From NCBI GenBank assembly GCA_900553685.1, contig USEI01000021.1:1-24810 (forward strand): a stretch of DNA of 24,810 nucleotides, written 5' to 3'. Positions 1 through 7,475 of this stretch are shown here, piece after piece. The translations under genes were made by a program, and so were the position numbers. The first letter of the stretch is position 1; each line of letters starts with the position of its first letter. This DNA is from an uncultured Clostridium sp. Its GTDB lineage: Bacteria > Bacillota > Clostridia > TANB77 > CAG-508. The notes under the pieces are model-generated. The model saw only the letters and a list, made by a program, of their open reading frames with translations. It was not told where the DNA came from and searched no databases.

Positions 1-83
1 TGCTCAAACAGTATTAATTTCAAAAAAGTGTGACATATGATTGACTAACCCACACTCCAAGTTATATAGAGCAAAAAACATAA

Positions 84-112
84 TTGTAAATTGACATAAA
101 ATATGCTATAAT
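84..112 (+). promoter_or_regulatory. Promoter for the 88-aa membrane protein gene
   Basis: A -35 TTGTAA (84-89) sits 17 nt before -10 TATAAT (107-112), which has the extended-10 TGC at 104-106. A TTGACA at 91-96 is closer but only 10 nt from the -10, so it is not the likely -35. Confidence 0.6.
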
Positions 113-145
113 AAAAAAGTATTAAAAAAATAAAAGGAGTAAAAA

Positions 146-412
146 ATGAATTTAGAAGAAGAAATAAAACATATTAAAGAAAGAAATCAAAGAGTAGAGA
201 AAGATAAAGCATGGGAAACTAGCTGGACCAGAAGAATTTGTATATGTATACTAACATATATTGTTGTTGTAATATATTCATATACAATAAATAAAATAAG
301 TAATGTTTTTTTTAGTTCTGTAGTTCCTGTAATTGGCTTTACTTTATCAACATTATCTTTAACTGCAATAAGAAAAGTTTGGGAGAAAAAAATATATAAT
401 AAAGAAAAATAA
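146..412 (+). CDS. Small two-helix membrane protein (88 aa)
   Basis: No named function. The charged N-terminal stretch (residues 1-25, rich in E/K/R) looks like a cytoplasmic helix and carries an ERNQRVEKDKAWETSWTRR segment of a type I recall from small conserved membrane proteins in many anaerobes and candidate phyla. Two hydrophobic segments follow at about residues 29-47 and 53-75, then a short basic tail, giving an N-in/C-in hairpin. AAGGAG (134-139) lies 6 nt before the ATG, and an extended -10 promoter lies upstream. The gene stands alone and ends at an AT-only hairpin. That it is a real gene is well supported; its role is unknown. Confidence 0.8.
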   Translation: MNLEEEIKHIKERNQRVEKDKAWETSWTRRICICILTYIVVVIYSYTINKISNVFFSSVVPVIGFTLSTLSLTAIRKVWEKKIYNKEK

Positions 413-422
413 TGTAAAAATA

Positions 423-450
423 TATTATTTTATTTCAAAATAAAATAATA
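423..450 (+). terminator. AT-only hairpin after the 88-aa gene
   Basis: A perfect 13-bp inverted repeat (423-435 against 438-450) with a 2-nt spacer lies just after the stop codon. It has only A/T pairs and no clear U tract, so it may be a weak terminator or a 3' stabilising hairpin. Confidence 0.35.
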
Positions 451-504
451 AAACAAATATAAAACAAGCTATAAAATCTAATATATTAAATTCCACTTTT
501 GTAC

Positions 505-533
505 TTGAAAAAAATTTTTATTATAGTTATAAT
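505..533 (+). promoter_or_regulatory. Promoter of the LRR-like gene
   Basis: TTGAAA (505-510), a 17-nt spacer and TATAAT (528-533). Close to consensus and about 30 nt before the start codon. Confidence 0.7.
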
Positions 534-566
534 AAAAAAGCTACAACAATAATTGAAGGAGAATTT

Positions 567-1601
567 ATGGAAAATAAACATACTAATATTCCTACAAAAG
601 TTGAAGAAAAATTTAGTTTTATAAATCTAATAAGAAAATTATTAAATAGAACAAGTAAAGCAAAAGATATAAAAGGGAGAATAAAATATATCTCATATCC
701 CCCTAAAAAAGGTTTTTCTAGTAAACAAAAAAGAGAAATAGAAGAATTAGAAATAAATGATGTCTCAATAGTTGGAGAAAATAGAGATGTATCATTAAAT
801 GAACTTTCAAATTTGAAAAAATTATCTTTAGGAAGAGATGTAATTGCTGTTACAGAAGGAAGTATTCCAAATTCTGGAATAGAAGTATTAGAACTTTCAG
901 ACACAGTAAAACAAATTCCACCAAATGCTATTACACAATCTTCAATAAAAAAAGTCCAAGGAAAAAATTTCTGTATAGCTTCAAGTTCTAGAAATACAAT
1001 TTCAGATATTTATATAGATACTGATGAAAGGTTGCACTATGTTGAAACAGGACATATTTCACTTGGAATGTCAGATTATATTGAACAACATGGCGGAAAC
1101 GTTGAAGAAGAGGTAGCTGCAGCTTTAAAAACAATATCAGAAGGAATTTTGAACGAATCAAGTGCTTCACCAAATGAAGATACTCTTTATATTTATGATG
1201 AAGGAAGAAATAGTTCAAGAGTGTTTACAATTCATACATTACTTGATAAGTTTCCAATTCCAGATGGTAGAAATAAAACTTTTCCAGATGATAAATTAAT
1301 AGGAATTTTAATAAACGGAAAAGAAGAGATTGATTTGGAACAATTAGCTCTATATCCAAATCTTCAAAATATATACATAGGTCAAAATGTAAAAAGAGTA
1401 CTAAGTACTGGAGACTTAAGAGATACAAAAAATATAAATCAAAAAAATATTGTTCAAAAAGAACAAAAATCAGTTTCAGGAAAAATACAAAAGGTAAATT
1501 TAACTTCCAAAGATACAGTAGTATTAACTAATTCAAAAAAAGATGCTGGAGAAAATCCAATAAGTAAAACTGTTGAAAAAGAAGATGAATTAAGTATATA
1601 A
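567..1601 (+). CDS. Leucine-rich-repeat-like protein of unknown role (344 aa)
   Basis: The start is set by AAGGAG about 6 nt before the ATG and by a near-consensus promoter. No signal peptide or membrane segment is seen, so the product is probably cytoplasmic. Residues about 60-130 show repeating strand-turn units (LSNLKKLSL, SGIEVLELSD, SSIKKVQG) like the BspA-type LRR_5 repeats of Firmicutes, and a similar unit (YPNLQNIYIG) recurs near residue 265. The stretch between, around 150-190, is more acidic and helical. The C-terminal 60 residues are Lys/Ser/Thr-rich and look disordered. Such repeats usually bind proteins, but no partner is visible nearby. The repeat assignment is moderate and the function unknown. 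A structured terminator element begins two bases after the stop. Confidence 0.75.
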   Translation: MENKHTNIPTKVEEKFSFINLIRKLLNRTSKAKDIKGRIKYISYPPKKGFSSKQKREIEELEINDVSIVGENRDVSLNELSNLKKLSLGRDVIAVTEGSIPNSGIEVLELSDTVKQIPPNAITQSSIKKVQGKNFCIASSSRNTISDIYIDTDERLHYVETGHISLGMSDYIEQHGGNVEEEVAAALKTISEGILNESSASPNEDTLYIYDEGRNSSRVFTIHTLLDKFPIPDGRNKTFPDDKLIGILINGKEEIDLEQLALYPNLQNIYIGQNVKRVLSTGDLRDTKNINQKNIVQKEQKSVSGKIQKVNLTSKDTVVLTNSKKDAGENPISKTVEKEDELSI

Positions 1602-1602
1602 G

Positions 1603-1708
1603 AAAAGAGTCAGAAAAATGAGAGCACTTCAATTGGTAAACATAGAAAAGTCTATGTCAAAATACTAAATAGAGGTGTGTTTCAAAAAAATATTCTGACT
1701 CTTTTTTG
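1603..1708 (+). terminator. Multi-arm structured element ending in a U tract
   Basis: A 13-bp outer stem (1603-1615 against 1693-1705, core GAGTCAGAA/TTCTGACTC) ends in a T run on the plus strand, and its A-rich left arm would give a U run on the minus strand. Inside are a 6-bp helix (1625-1630 with 1672-1677, one G-U) and a 7-bp hairpin (1640-1646 with 1651-1657, loop AAAG). It could terminate both the LRR-like gene and the convergent transaldolase gene. The roughly 75-nt structured interior is larger than a usual terminator, so a small RNA or a miniature inverted-repeat element is possible. Confidence 0.6.
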
Positions 1709-1790
1709 TTAAAATATCTTATAAGGAATGTATTTTTATATAATTGCAAGTTTTTTTATTTCTTATTTTACAAATTTTATCTCCAAGAAA

Positions 1791-2444
1791 TTATTTACCA
1801 AATACTTCTTCATAATCTTTTTTAAATTTTTCAATTCCTATATCTGTTAATGGATGTTTTAAACATTGTTCAATAACTTTATAAGGAACTGTGGCAATAT
1901 CTGCACCTGCAATAGCACAATCAACAATGTGAATAGGATTACGAATACTTGCACAAATAATTTGTGTATCAATATTTTGTATAGCAAAAATCTCAGATAT
2001 AGTTCTAATTAAATCAATTCCTGGAGTAGAAATATCGTCTAATCTTCCAAGAAAAGGAGAAACATAAGTTGCACCAGCATTAGCTGCAAATAAAGCTTGT
2101 GTAGCAGTGAAAATAAGTGTTACATTTGTTTTAATACCTTCTTTTGATAAAACTTTTACTGCTTTTAAACCTTCAGAAGTCATTGGAATTTTTACAACCA
2201 TATTTGGATGAATACTAGCTATTTCTCTTGCTTCTTTAATCATATCTTTGGCAGATACTGTTGTTGCTTTAACTTCTCCACTAATTGGTCCGTCCACAAT
2301 TGAAGTAATTTCTTTTATAACTTCTTTAAAATCTCTACCTTCTTTTGCAATTAGAGATGGGTTTGTTGTTACACCACAGATAACTCCCATATCATTTGCT
2401 TTTTTTATTTCATCTACATTAGCTGTGTCAATAAAAAATTTCAT
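1791..2444 (-). CDS. tal: Transaldolase, FSA/TalC-type (217 aa)
   Basis: Cytoplasmic class I aldolase-type enzyme moving a dihydroxyacetone unit between sugar phosphates in the non-oxidative pentose phosphate pathway. The full-length short TIM barrel (usual length about 215 aa) shows Asp6 (FIDTANV), the [13 protein letters not shown] loop at 24-36 and the Schiff-base Lys85 in VVKIPMT. Two positions favour transaldolase over fructose-6-phosphate aldolase: Glu57 (GEVKATT), where FSA has Gln, and Phe131 (SPFLGRLDD), where FSA has Tyr. That reading rests on remembered enzyme comparisons. AGGAGG lies just upstream on the minus strand. It is convergent with the LRR-like gene, with the structured terminator between them. 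No clear minus-strand promoter was identified. Confidence 0.93.
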   Translation of the reverse strand: MKFFIDTANVDEIKKANDMGVICGVTTNPSLIAKEGRDFKEVIKEITSIVDGPISGEVKATTVSAKDMIKEAREIASIHPNMVVKIPMTSEGLKAVKVLSKEGIKTNVTLIFTATQALFAANAGATYVSPFLGRLDDISTPGIDLIRTISEIFAIQNIDTQIICASIRNPIHIVDCAIAGADIATVPYKVIEQCLKHPLTDIGIEKFKKDYEEVFGK

Positions 2445-2595
2445 AAAATACCTCCTAAAACGAATATCATATTTATAATATATATAAATTAATCATATAA
2501 GTATGAAAAAAATATAATTATTATGTGAAAATTATATTATCAAAAAATAATTTGAGAATTTGATTATTCTTATAATAATATAGTAATTTGAAAAA

Positions 2596-2624
2596 TTGAA
2601 CAAATTTAATAAAAATGCTATAAT
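2596..2624 (+). promoter_or_regulatory. Promoter of the alpha/beta hydrolase gene
   Basis: TTGAAC (2596-2601), a 17-nt spacer and TATAAT (2619-2624) with the extended TGC at 2616-2618. The implied start near 2631 leaves a leader of about 105 nt. Confidence 0.65.
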
Positions 2625-2631
2625 ATAAAGA

Positions 2632-2707
2632 GGAATGTTATATATTCCATAGAAATATCTGGCAGATGCTTATATATACTAAAATAACATTTTAGCCAGA
2701 TTTGCCT
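2632..2707 (+). promoter_or_regulatory. Structured 5' leader of the hydrolase gene
   Basis: Two hairpins can form: GGAAT (2632-2636) with ATTCC (2644-2648), and ATCTGGC (2657-2663) with GCCAGAT (2695-2701). A competing pairing of GGCAGA (2661-2666) with TTTGCC (2702-2707) uses overlapping bases, so the leader could switch folds. I do not recognise a known riboswitch class. Confidence 0.4.
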
Positions 2708-2736
2708 AAAATCATTCAAAAAGAGAGGAAAACATC

Positions 2737-3669
2737 ATGAGGAAAAGAGTATTTACATTTTTATCAGCGGACGGAAAAACAGAAATACATGGAGTAGAAT
2801 GGATGCCAAATTCAGAAGATGAGATTAAGGCAGTTTTACAAATTTCTCACGGAGTAACTGAATATATCGAAAGATATGAGGAATTTGCAAAATTCATGAC
2901 AGAAAACGGAATTATGGTTGTAGGAAATGACCATTTAGGACATGGACTTTCTGTTGCAAAGGGTGCATCTCCAATGTACTTTGGTCCAAGAGGAAGCTGG
3001 GAATATGCTGTTAGAGATTTACTTAATGTATATGAACTTGTGAAAAGCGATCATCCAAATGTAGGATATTATATCTTAGGTTTTTCAATGGGTTCATTTT
3101 TAGTAAGGAAACTTTTAATTGATTATCCTTCTAAAATTGATGCAGCAATTCTTATGGGAACAGGTCAAATTGGAAAGATTCCAACAGCTTTGGGACTTTT
3201 AGCAGCAAAATCAGAAGCTGCAAAAGTAGGTGAAAATAATACAAGTGAAGGTATTGAAAGTTTAACTTTTGGTACTTATAATAAGAGATTTGCACCTAAC
3301 AAAACAAAATTCGATTGGCTTTGTTCAGATGAAGAAAGTTTGGCAGAATATGCTAAAGATCCTAAAATAGGAGGACCAATGAGTGCAGGACTTTTTCGTG
3401 AAATGCTTTATGGTATGGAATACACCAGAAAAAGCAGTAATGTTAAAAAAATGCGAAAAAGTATGCCAATTTTGATTATGTCCGGTGAAGATGATTCTGT
3501 AGGTGATTGTGGAAAAGGAGTAAGAAAAGTTTACAAGAGCTTTAAAAAGGCGGGTATGGCAGATGTAAAAATTAAGTTATATCCAAGTCTTAGACACGAT
3601 TTACTACATGAAGTAAACAGGAAAGAAATCTTTAGAGACATTTTAAATTGGATGAATTCAGCACTGTAA
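2737..3669 (+). CDS. Alpha/beta hydrolase, monoacylglycerol-lipase-like (310 aa)
   Basis: Probably a cytoplasmic serine esterase or lysophospholipase of the Hydrolase_4/S33 type. The fold signatures are in order: oxyanion-hole SHGV at 37-40, the HGHG-type loop GNDHLGHG at 63-70, nucleophile elbow GFSMG with Ser117, acid Asp252 or Asp253 in GEDDSVG, and His287 in LRHDLLHE. Residues about 145-235 form the helical cap that sets substrate range. The length is normal and there is no signal peptide. GAGAGG lies ahead of the ATG. The gene has its own promoter, a structured leader and a GC-rich terminator, so it is monocistronic. The substrate cannot be read from sequence; a monoacylglycerol or similar lipid ester is the family expectation. 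Confidence 0.88.
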   Translation: MRKRVFTFLSADGKTEIHGVEWMPNSEDEIKAVLQISHGVTEYIERYEEFAKFMTENGIMVVGNDHLGHGLSVAKGASPMYFGPRGSWEYAVRDLLNVYELVKSDHPNVGYYILGFSMGSFLVRKLLIDYPSKIDAAILMGTGQIGKIPTALGLLAAKSEAAKVGENNTSEGIESLTFGTYNKRFAPNKTKFDWLCSDEESLAEYAKDPKIGGPMSAGLFREMLYGMEYTRKSSNVKKMRKSMPILIMSGEDDSVGDCGKGVRKVYKSFKKAGMADVKIKLYPSLRHDLLHEVNRKEIFRDILNWMNSAL

Positions 3670-3681
3670 AGGCAAGGAAAA

Positions 3682-3709
3682 GGGGAGCAGCTTGATGCTC
3701 CCCAATTTT
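3682..3709 (+). terminator. Rho-independent terminator of the hydrolase gene
   Basis: An 8-bp GC-rich stem GGGGAGCA/TGCTCCCC (3682-3689 with 3696-3703) and 6-nt loop, followed by AATTTT. Confidence 0.8.
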
Positions 3710-3724
3710 CATTTAATATAATTT

Positions 3725-3753
3725 TTGTATAAATATAAAAACAGTGTTATAAT
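3725..3753 (+). promoter_or_regulatory. Promoter of the esterase-acyltransferase operon
   Basis: TTGTAT (3725-3730), a 17-nt spacer and TATAAT (3748-3753) with extended TGT (3745-3747). The TTG that could be taken as an early start codon of the next gene is part of this -35 box. Confidence 0.65.
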
Positions 3754-3781
3754 GTTCTTGAAAAATTATTTAGGAGTAAGT

Positions 3782-4747
3782 ATGAAAAAGAGATATATAG
3801 CTTTAATAATTTGTATAATTTTTTTAATAATACCAGTTTTATTTGTTGTAAATATAGAAGCTTTAAAAATTTATTTGATGTTCTTAATATTAAGTGCATT
3901 ATTTATAATGTTTAGTTTTTTTATTTTAGATATTCAAGGATTTGTTCCAATAAGACTAAAAAAGAAATGCAAAATAGAAGAGATGCAATATAAAAAAAGA
4001 AAAGTATTTATTTTAAAACCTAGTAAAAATGTAGAAAATAAGAAAACAATATTATATTTACATGGTGGTTCTTATGTAATAGAAACAACTTATAGACATT
4101 GGCAATTTTTAGAAGATTTAGTAAATGATTCGAAAATGACTTTAATATTACCAGATTATCCCTTAACACCTAAGTATACATATAAAAATGTGTTTAATAT
4201 GATAGAACCTTTATATAGAAAAATAGTAAAAGAAGTAGGAGCTAAAAATCTAGTTTTAATGGGAGATTCAGCTGGTGGTGGTATGGCACTTGCTTTACTT
4301 GAAAAATTAATAAATGAAAAAGAATTAATGCCTTCAAAAACAATTTTACTATCACCATGGCTAGATGTTACTTTAGAAAATCCTGAAATAACAAAAGAAT
4401 TACAAAAAAAAGATCCAACATTAATTAAAGATGCATTAAAAATTGCTGGTAAAGCTTATAGTGGCGAAGATGGTATGGATAACTTTTTAGTAAATCCAAT
4501 TTTAGGACCAATAAAAGGTCTAAAAAATATTGTTATTTTTACAGGAACTCATGATATATTAAATCCAGATACGAGAAAATTTTATAAAAGAGCACAGAAA
4601 GAAAATGTTGAAATAGACTATAGAGAAGTAGAAAATGCAATTCATATTTGGATGACATATAGAGGAAAGAAAAAAGAATATAAATCAGATGAAACTTTTA
4701 AAGAAATTATAGACTTGCTAAAAAAAGATAGTGAAAATAAAGTTTAG
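3782..4747 (+). CDS. Membrane-anchored HSL-family esterase (321 aa)
   Basis: Serine esterase of the hormone-sensitive-lipase (Abhydrolase_3) type. Two hydrophobic helices at about residues 5-24 and 30-51 anchor it to the membrane. The catalytic domain shows HGG at 94-96 (oxyanion hole), GDSAGGG with Ser163, Asp258 in GTHDILNPD and His288 in NAIHIWM. I start it at the ATG at 3782 because TAGGAG lies about 5 nt upstream; an in-frame TTG at 3725 lies inside the promoter. It is first in an operon with an acyltransferase 38 nt downstream and a DUF6320-like membrane protein. Esterase and acyltransferase side by side suggest making and trimming of an ester on a lipid or alcohol at the membrane; the substrate is unknown. 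Confidence 0.88.
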   Translation: MKKRYIALIICIIFLIIPVLFVVNIEALKIYLMFLILSALFIMFSFFILDIQGFVPIRLKKKCKIEEMQYKKRKVFILKPSKNVENKKTILYLHGGSYVIETTYRHWQFLEDLVNDSKMTLILPDYPLTPKYTYKNVFNMIEPLYRKIVKEVGAKNLVLMGDSAGGGMALALLEKLINEKELMPSKTILLSPWLDVTLENPEITKELQKKDPTLIKDALKIAGKAYSGEDGMDNFLVNPILGPIKGLKNIVIFTGTHDILNPDTRKFYKRAQKENVEIDYREVENAIHIWMTYRGKKKEYKSDETFKEIIDLLKKDSENKV

Positions 4748-4785
4748 ATATTTGTTAAAATAAATTAAAAAGAAAGGAAATGAAA

Positions 4786-6051
4786 GTGAAATTTAAGAAA
4801 AGAGAAGATTTATCTTGGAGACGTTTAGATAATTATGCAAAATTATTTCCACTAGCTTCAACTAGAAAATATAGTTCTGTTTTCAGATTATCAATAGTTT
4901 TAAAAGAAAAAATAAAACCAGAGGTATTAGAAAAAGCAGTAAAGTTTGCACTTAGAAAATTCAAGTTTTTTAAAGTAAGAATGAGAAGAGGAATTTTCTG
5001 GTATTATTTTGAAAACAATACAAAAAATGTATTAATTGAAGAAGAATCAGATTATCCATGTAAATATATAGATTTACCAGCAAATAATGATTATTTATTT
5101 AAAATAACATACTTCGATAAGAAAATTAACTTAGATATGTTTCATTGTTTAACAGATGGAAATAGTGCTTTGCATTTCTTAAAAGAAATAACTTATAATT
5201 ACATAGAAATAGAACATTTTCAAAGCAAGAAAATTTCTGATGATATAGAAAGAAAAATAAATTATAATACAAAAGATAGTTATCAAGCTGCATATAATAA
5301 ACATTTAAAAGCAGATAGTAAAGGAAAAAAAGCTTATGTATTAAAAGGAAAGAACTTGCTGCCAGGAGTGGTTGCAGTTACACATGAATATATTGATATG
5401 ATAAAACTTAAAGAAATAGCAAAACAAAATGAAGCAACAGTTACTCAATATTTAACTTCTGTTTTAATTTATGCAATATATCAAGAACAGAAAAAAGAGA
5501 AAAAACAAAATAGATTAATAAAAATAAGTGTACCAGTAAATTTGAAAAAATATTTTCCATCAAAAACAATATCAAACTTTTTTTCATACATAGATGTTAA
5601 TGTAGATGCAAACAAAGAAAAAAGTTTTGAAAATATATTAGAAGCTGTGAAAAAAGAATTTAAAGAAAAGTTAAAAGAAGAGGAACTTTTAAAAACAATA
5701 GCAACAAATGTAAAATTAGGAAATAATGGTTTTTTAAGAATGCTTCCATTATTTATAAAAAAGAAAATAGTACAATTTGCGTATAGAGAAATAAGAAAAT
5801 ATAATACTACAACATTTTCAAATGTTGGAAGAGTAGGATTTATAGCAGAATATAAGCCATACATAGATAAAGTATTATTTTTAATAGCACCAGAAAGCAT
5901 AGAAAAAATAAAATGTACAGCATGTTCAGTAGATAACACAGTTATATTTTCAGTAACTTCTGTAATAGAAGAAAGAAATGTAGAAAATACGATAAAAGAA
6001 TTTTTAAATTCTAAAGGAATTAAAGTTGAAATGGAAGGGAATGGAGTATAA
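4786..6051 (+). CDS. CoA-dependent acyltransferase, alcohol acetyltransferase-like (421 aa)
   Basis: Member of the chloramphenicol-acetyltransferase/condensation-domain superfamily, closest in look to clostridial proteins annotated as alcohol acetyltransferases. The catalytic HxxxD motif is HCLTDGNSALHF, about residues 120-131, with His as general base. The second lobe carries the expected core strand around SNVGRVGF. There is no membrane segment and the protein is very basic. Start: an ATG at 4780 has its AAAGG only 1 nt away, while GTG at 4786 has 7 nt spacing, so GTG is preferred. Its stop overlaps the next ATG by one base (TAATG), implying coupling. The chemistry would be acyl transfer from acyl-CoA to a hydroxyl group. 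Family assignment is good; substrate unknown. Confidence 0.82.
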   Translation: MKFKKREDLSWRRLDNYAKLFPLASTRKYSSVFRLSIVLKEKIKPEVLEKAVKFALRKFKFFKVRMRRGIFWYYFENNTKNVLIEEESDYPCKYIDLPANNDYLFKITYFDKKINLDMFHCLTDGNSALHFLKEITYNYIEIEHFQSKKISDDIERKINYNTKDSYQAAYNKHLKADSKGKKAYVLKGKNLLPGVVAVTHEYIDMIKLKEIAKQNEATVTQYLTSVLIYAIYQEQKKEKKQNRLIKISVPVNLKKYFPSKTISNFFSYIDVNVDANKEKSFENILEAVKKEFKEKLKEEELLKTIATNVKLGNNGFLRMLPLFIKKKIVQFAYREIRKYNTTTFSNVGRVGFIAEYKPYIDKVLFLIAPESIEKIKCTACSVDNTVIFSVTSVIEERNVENTIKEFLNSKGIKVEMEGNGV

Positions 6052-6614
6052 TGTTATATCCAGAAATTAAAAGCATAAAAAAATATAAATTTATGGTGAA
6101 TATTTTTCTAATTGTTACAGTTTTTGTATCTGCTACTTTGATGCTTATAAATTATCTGTTTTCACAGAAAATAAGTTGGTCTTTTATAGTTATTTTAGGA
6201 ATTATATATTTGTGGAGTACAATAATATTTGCACTTAGAAAAGGAATAAACTTAGGCTCAACAATTCTAATTCATACAATTCAAATACTGATTTTACTAT
6301 TTTTTATCGATTTTATATTTGGGTTTAAAAAATGGTCTTTCACAATAGGCTTTCCAATTGTGACAATGGTTTCAAATTTAGCAATGTCAATAATAACAAT
6401 GATTAAATATAAAAAATATGTTAAATATGCAATATATGAGATGTTAATACTGCTTATAAGTGTGTTAATAAATTTAGTGATTATAGCAGTATTTAAAGAA
6501 AAAATAGTTTTAAATATAATAGCATTAGGAATAACATCATTAAACTTCATAATAGTATTAATGTTAAGTGCTAAAACATTAAAAATAGAATTACAGAAAA
6601 AATTCCACATATAG
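6051..6614 (+). CDS. DUF6320-like polytopic membrane protein (187 aa)
   Basis: About six hydrophobic helices (roughly residues 15-33, 43-61, 70-88, 98-117, 124-145 and 150-172) and the C-terminal KKFHI recall DUF6320 proteins, which I remember as frequent neighbours of the same acyltransferase in clostridia. Many DUF6320 proteins start with a zinc ribbon; this one begins directly at YPEIKSIKKYKF and lacks it. The ATG overlaps the acyltransferase stop, so the two are translationally coupled and likely act together at the membrane. The final codons lie in the terminator stem. No enzymatic motif is visible; it could be a scaffold or substrate channel for the acyltransferase. Confidence 0.75.
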   Translation: MLYPEIKSIKKYKFMVNIFLIVTVFVSATLMLINYLFSQKISWSFIVILGIIYLWSTIIFALRKGINLGSTILIHTIQILILLFFIDFIFGFKKWSFTIGFPIVTMVSNLAMSIITMIKYKKYVKYAIYEMLILLISVLINLVIIAVFKEKIVLNIIALGITSLNFIIVLMLSAKTLKIELQKKFHI

Positions 6615-6636
6615 TTCAAAATATGTGGAATTTTTA
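6599..6636 (+). terminator. Terminator of the esterase-acyltransferase operon
   Basis: A 14-bp perfect stem (6599-6612 with 6621-6634), 8-nt loop and T-rich right arm. The left arm contains the last codons of the DUF6320-like gene. Confidence 0.8.
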
Positions 6637-6664
6637 TGTGAGTAATTAGAAGCAATATGTCAAA

Positions 6665-6693
6665 TTGAAAAATTATGTAAATTATGGTATACT
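6665..6693 (+). promoter_or_regulatory. Promoter of the left module
   Basis: TTGAAA (6665-6670), a 17-nt spacer and TATACT (6688-6693) with extended TGG. The same arrangement is kept in the right copy, which argues that it is functional. Confidence 0.7.
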
Positions 6694-6806
6694 GTAAGTG
6701 TACGCTATAGTTGTAAAACTATTGTACATTGAAAATTGAATAGGGTAGAATTTTAGATTAGATATTTCGATTTCGCTCCGATTTTATACAAAGAGGAGTT
6801 GATTGT

Positions 6807-7098
6807 ATGATAGACATAAGAGAAATTCAAGAAATTTATGAAAAAATAAAAAAAGAAATCGAAATTCTGGAAGGCAATGAAAATCGTGAATATAAACGAA
6901 TATCTTATTTGATAGCTCGGTGAATATATTATTGTTTTGATAGAAGAATATGAAAATGCTACTAAACGCAGTGATAAGCGAGTTATTAAAGCTTTTTTAG
7001 AGATAATAAAGAAAGACCTTTATAAAAGTATGATTCGTACTGAGTATAAATTTGAAATTGTTCAATTATACACAATACTGAATCAATACGATTTTTAA
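6807..7098 (+). CDS. Small helical module protein with apparent +1 frameshift (about 96 aa)
   Basis: GAGGAG (6793-6798) sets the ATG at 6807. Frame 0 gives 37 codons, then CGG (6918-6920) and TGA (6921-6923). Skipping the C at 6918 gives GGT GAA and 59 codons ending at TAA 7096-7098. The fused 96-aa product is charged and helical, with no membrane segment and no known motif. It aligns over its length with the right-copy protein (KKEIEI vs RKEIEI before the break, GEYIIVLIEEY vs GEAICSLIEKY after), and the break falls at the same place. That both frames stay conserved between diverged copies favours programmed frameshifting over decay. If no shift occurs, a 38-residue peptide results. Function unknown. 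Confidence 0.65.
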
Positions 7099-7103
7099 TA
7101 ATA

Positions 7104-7156
7104 AAAATCTTCCACTAATCTGAAATTCGCACTCGGATTTAGTGAAAGATTTTTTA
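7104..7156 (+). terminator. Terminator hairpin of the left module
   Basis: A stem of about 20 bp (7104-7123 with 7133-7153, one mismatch and one bulge) with a 9-nt loop and T tail. The stem is identical in the right copy; only the loop differs. Confidence 0.8.
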
Positions 7157-7253
7157 CTATACGGAGCAATCGAAATATCTGTATTTCGATTCCCTATTCT
7201 TATTATAATTTAAAATAATAAAAATTGCAATATAAAACTGCTAATACTTTTAT

Positions 7254-7406
7254 ATGAAGCATAACAATTTAGATTATATTATTAATCGTATATTTCGTGA
7301 TTTAATACCACTTGGCTATAATTTAGATGTCAAATGTGTTAATAATTATAAAGATTTTCTTGATGATGATTTTAATGTTAATTATACATTAAAAAAAGTT
7401 GCTTAA
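7254..7406 (+). CDS. Possible small protein or gene remnant (50 aa)
   Basis: An ATG-to-TAA frame rich in Asp, Asn and hydrophobic residues, bounded upstream by an in-frame TAA. No ribosome site is visible before the ATG, which argues for a remnant of a larger gene. It is followed by a good terminator hairpin and lies just inside the left module. No family recognised. Confidence 0.3.
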   Translation: MKHNNLDYIINRIFRDLIPLGYNLDVKCVNNYKDFLDDDFNVNYTLKKVA

Positions 7407-7412
7407 AATAAT

Positions 7413-7455
7413 AAAATAGTCTATTCTTCAATATTTGAGGAATAGGCTATTTTTG
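7413..7455. terminator. Bidirectional terminator between the 50-aa frame and the 929-aa gene
   Basis: A 14-bp stem with one G-U pair (7413-7426 with 7440-7453). It has a T run on the plus strand and, read on the minus strand, also ends in T-rich sequence; it lies 20 nt after the stop of the minus-strand 929-aa gene. Confidence 0.65.
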
Positions 7456-7475
7456 ATATGTATGTAACTTATATT

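Larger units (their letters stand above)
6664..7216 (+). repeat. Left copy of the inverted paired module
   Basis: This segment matches the reverse complement of 11060-11719. In order: promoter; a leader hairpin (GTAC and ATAGTT arms against AACTAT and GTAC, 6700-6727); GAATAGGG (6738-6745); ATTTCGATTTCGCTCCG (6764-6780); a small gene; a long terminator hairpin; then CGGAGCAATCGAAAT (7162-7176) and ATTTCGATTCCCTATTC (7183-7199), which invert the 5' block. The 3' block is itself a 10-bp hairpin (7168-7177 with 7182-7191). Similarity to the other copy is near-complete in the flanks and hairpins but weak in the coding part. No transposase lies inside. Confidence 0.85.

Noticed and set aside
91..112. 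TTGACA at 91 as -35 of the first gene
   Set aside because: Only 10 nt from the -10; TTGTAA at 84 has the standard 17-nt spacer.
567..904. Minus-strand frame over the start of the LRR-like gene
   Set aside because: Overlaps a better-supported gene with promoter and ribosome site; composition is that of an antisense shadow.
3725..3781. Upstream TTG start extending the esterase by 19 residues
   Set aside because: The TTG is part of a good -35 box and has no ribosome site; ATG 3782 has TAGGAG at proper spacing.
5481..5939. 152-aa minus-strand reading frame inside the acyltransferase gene
   Set aside because: Antisense shadow of an A-rich gene; low-complexity Phe/Ser/Asn product, no ribosome site, and the plus-strand gene is well supported.
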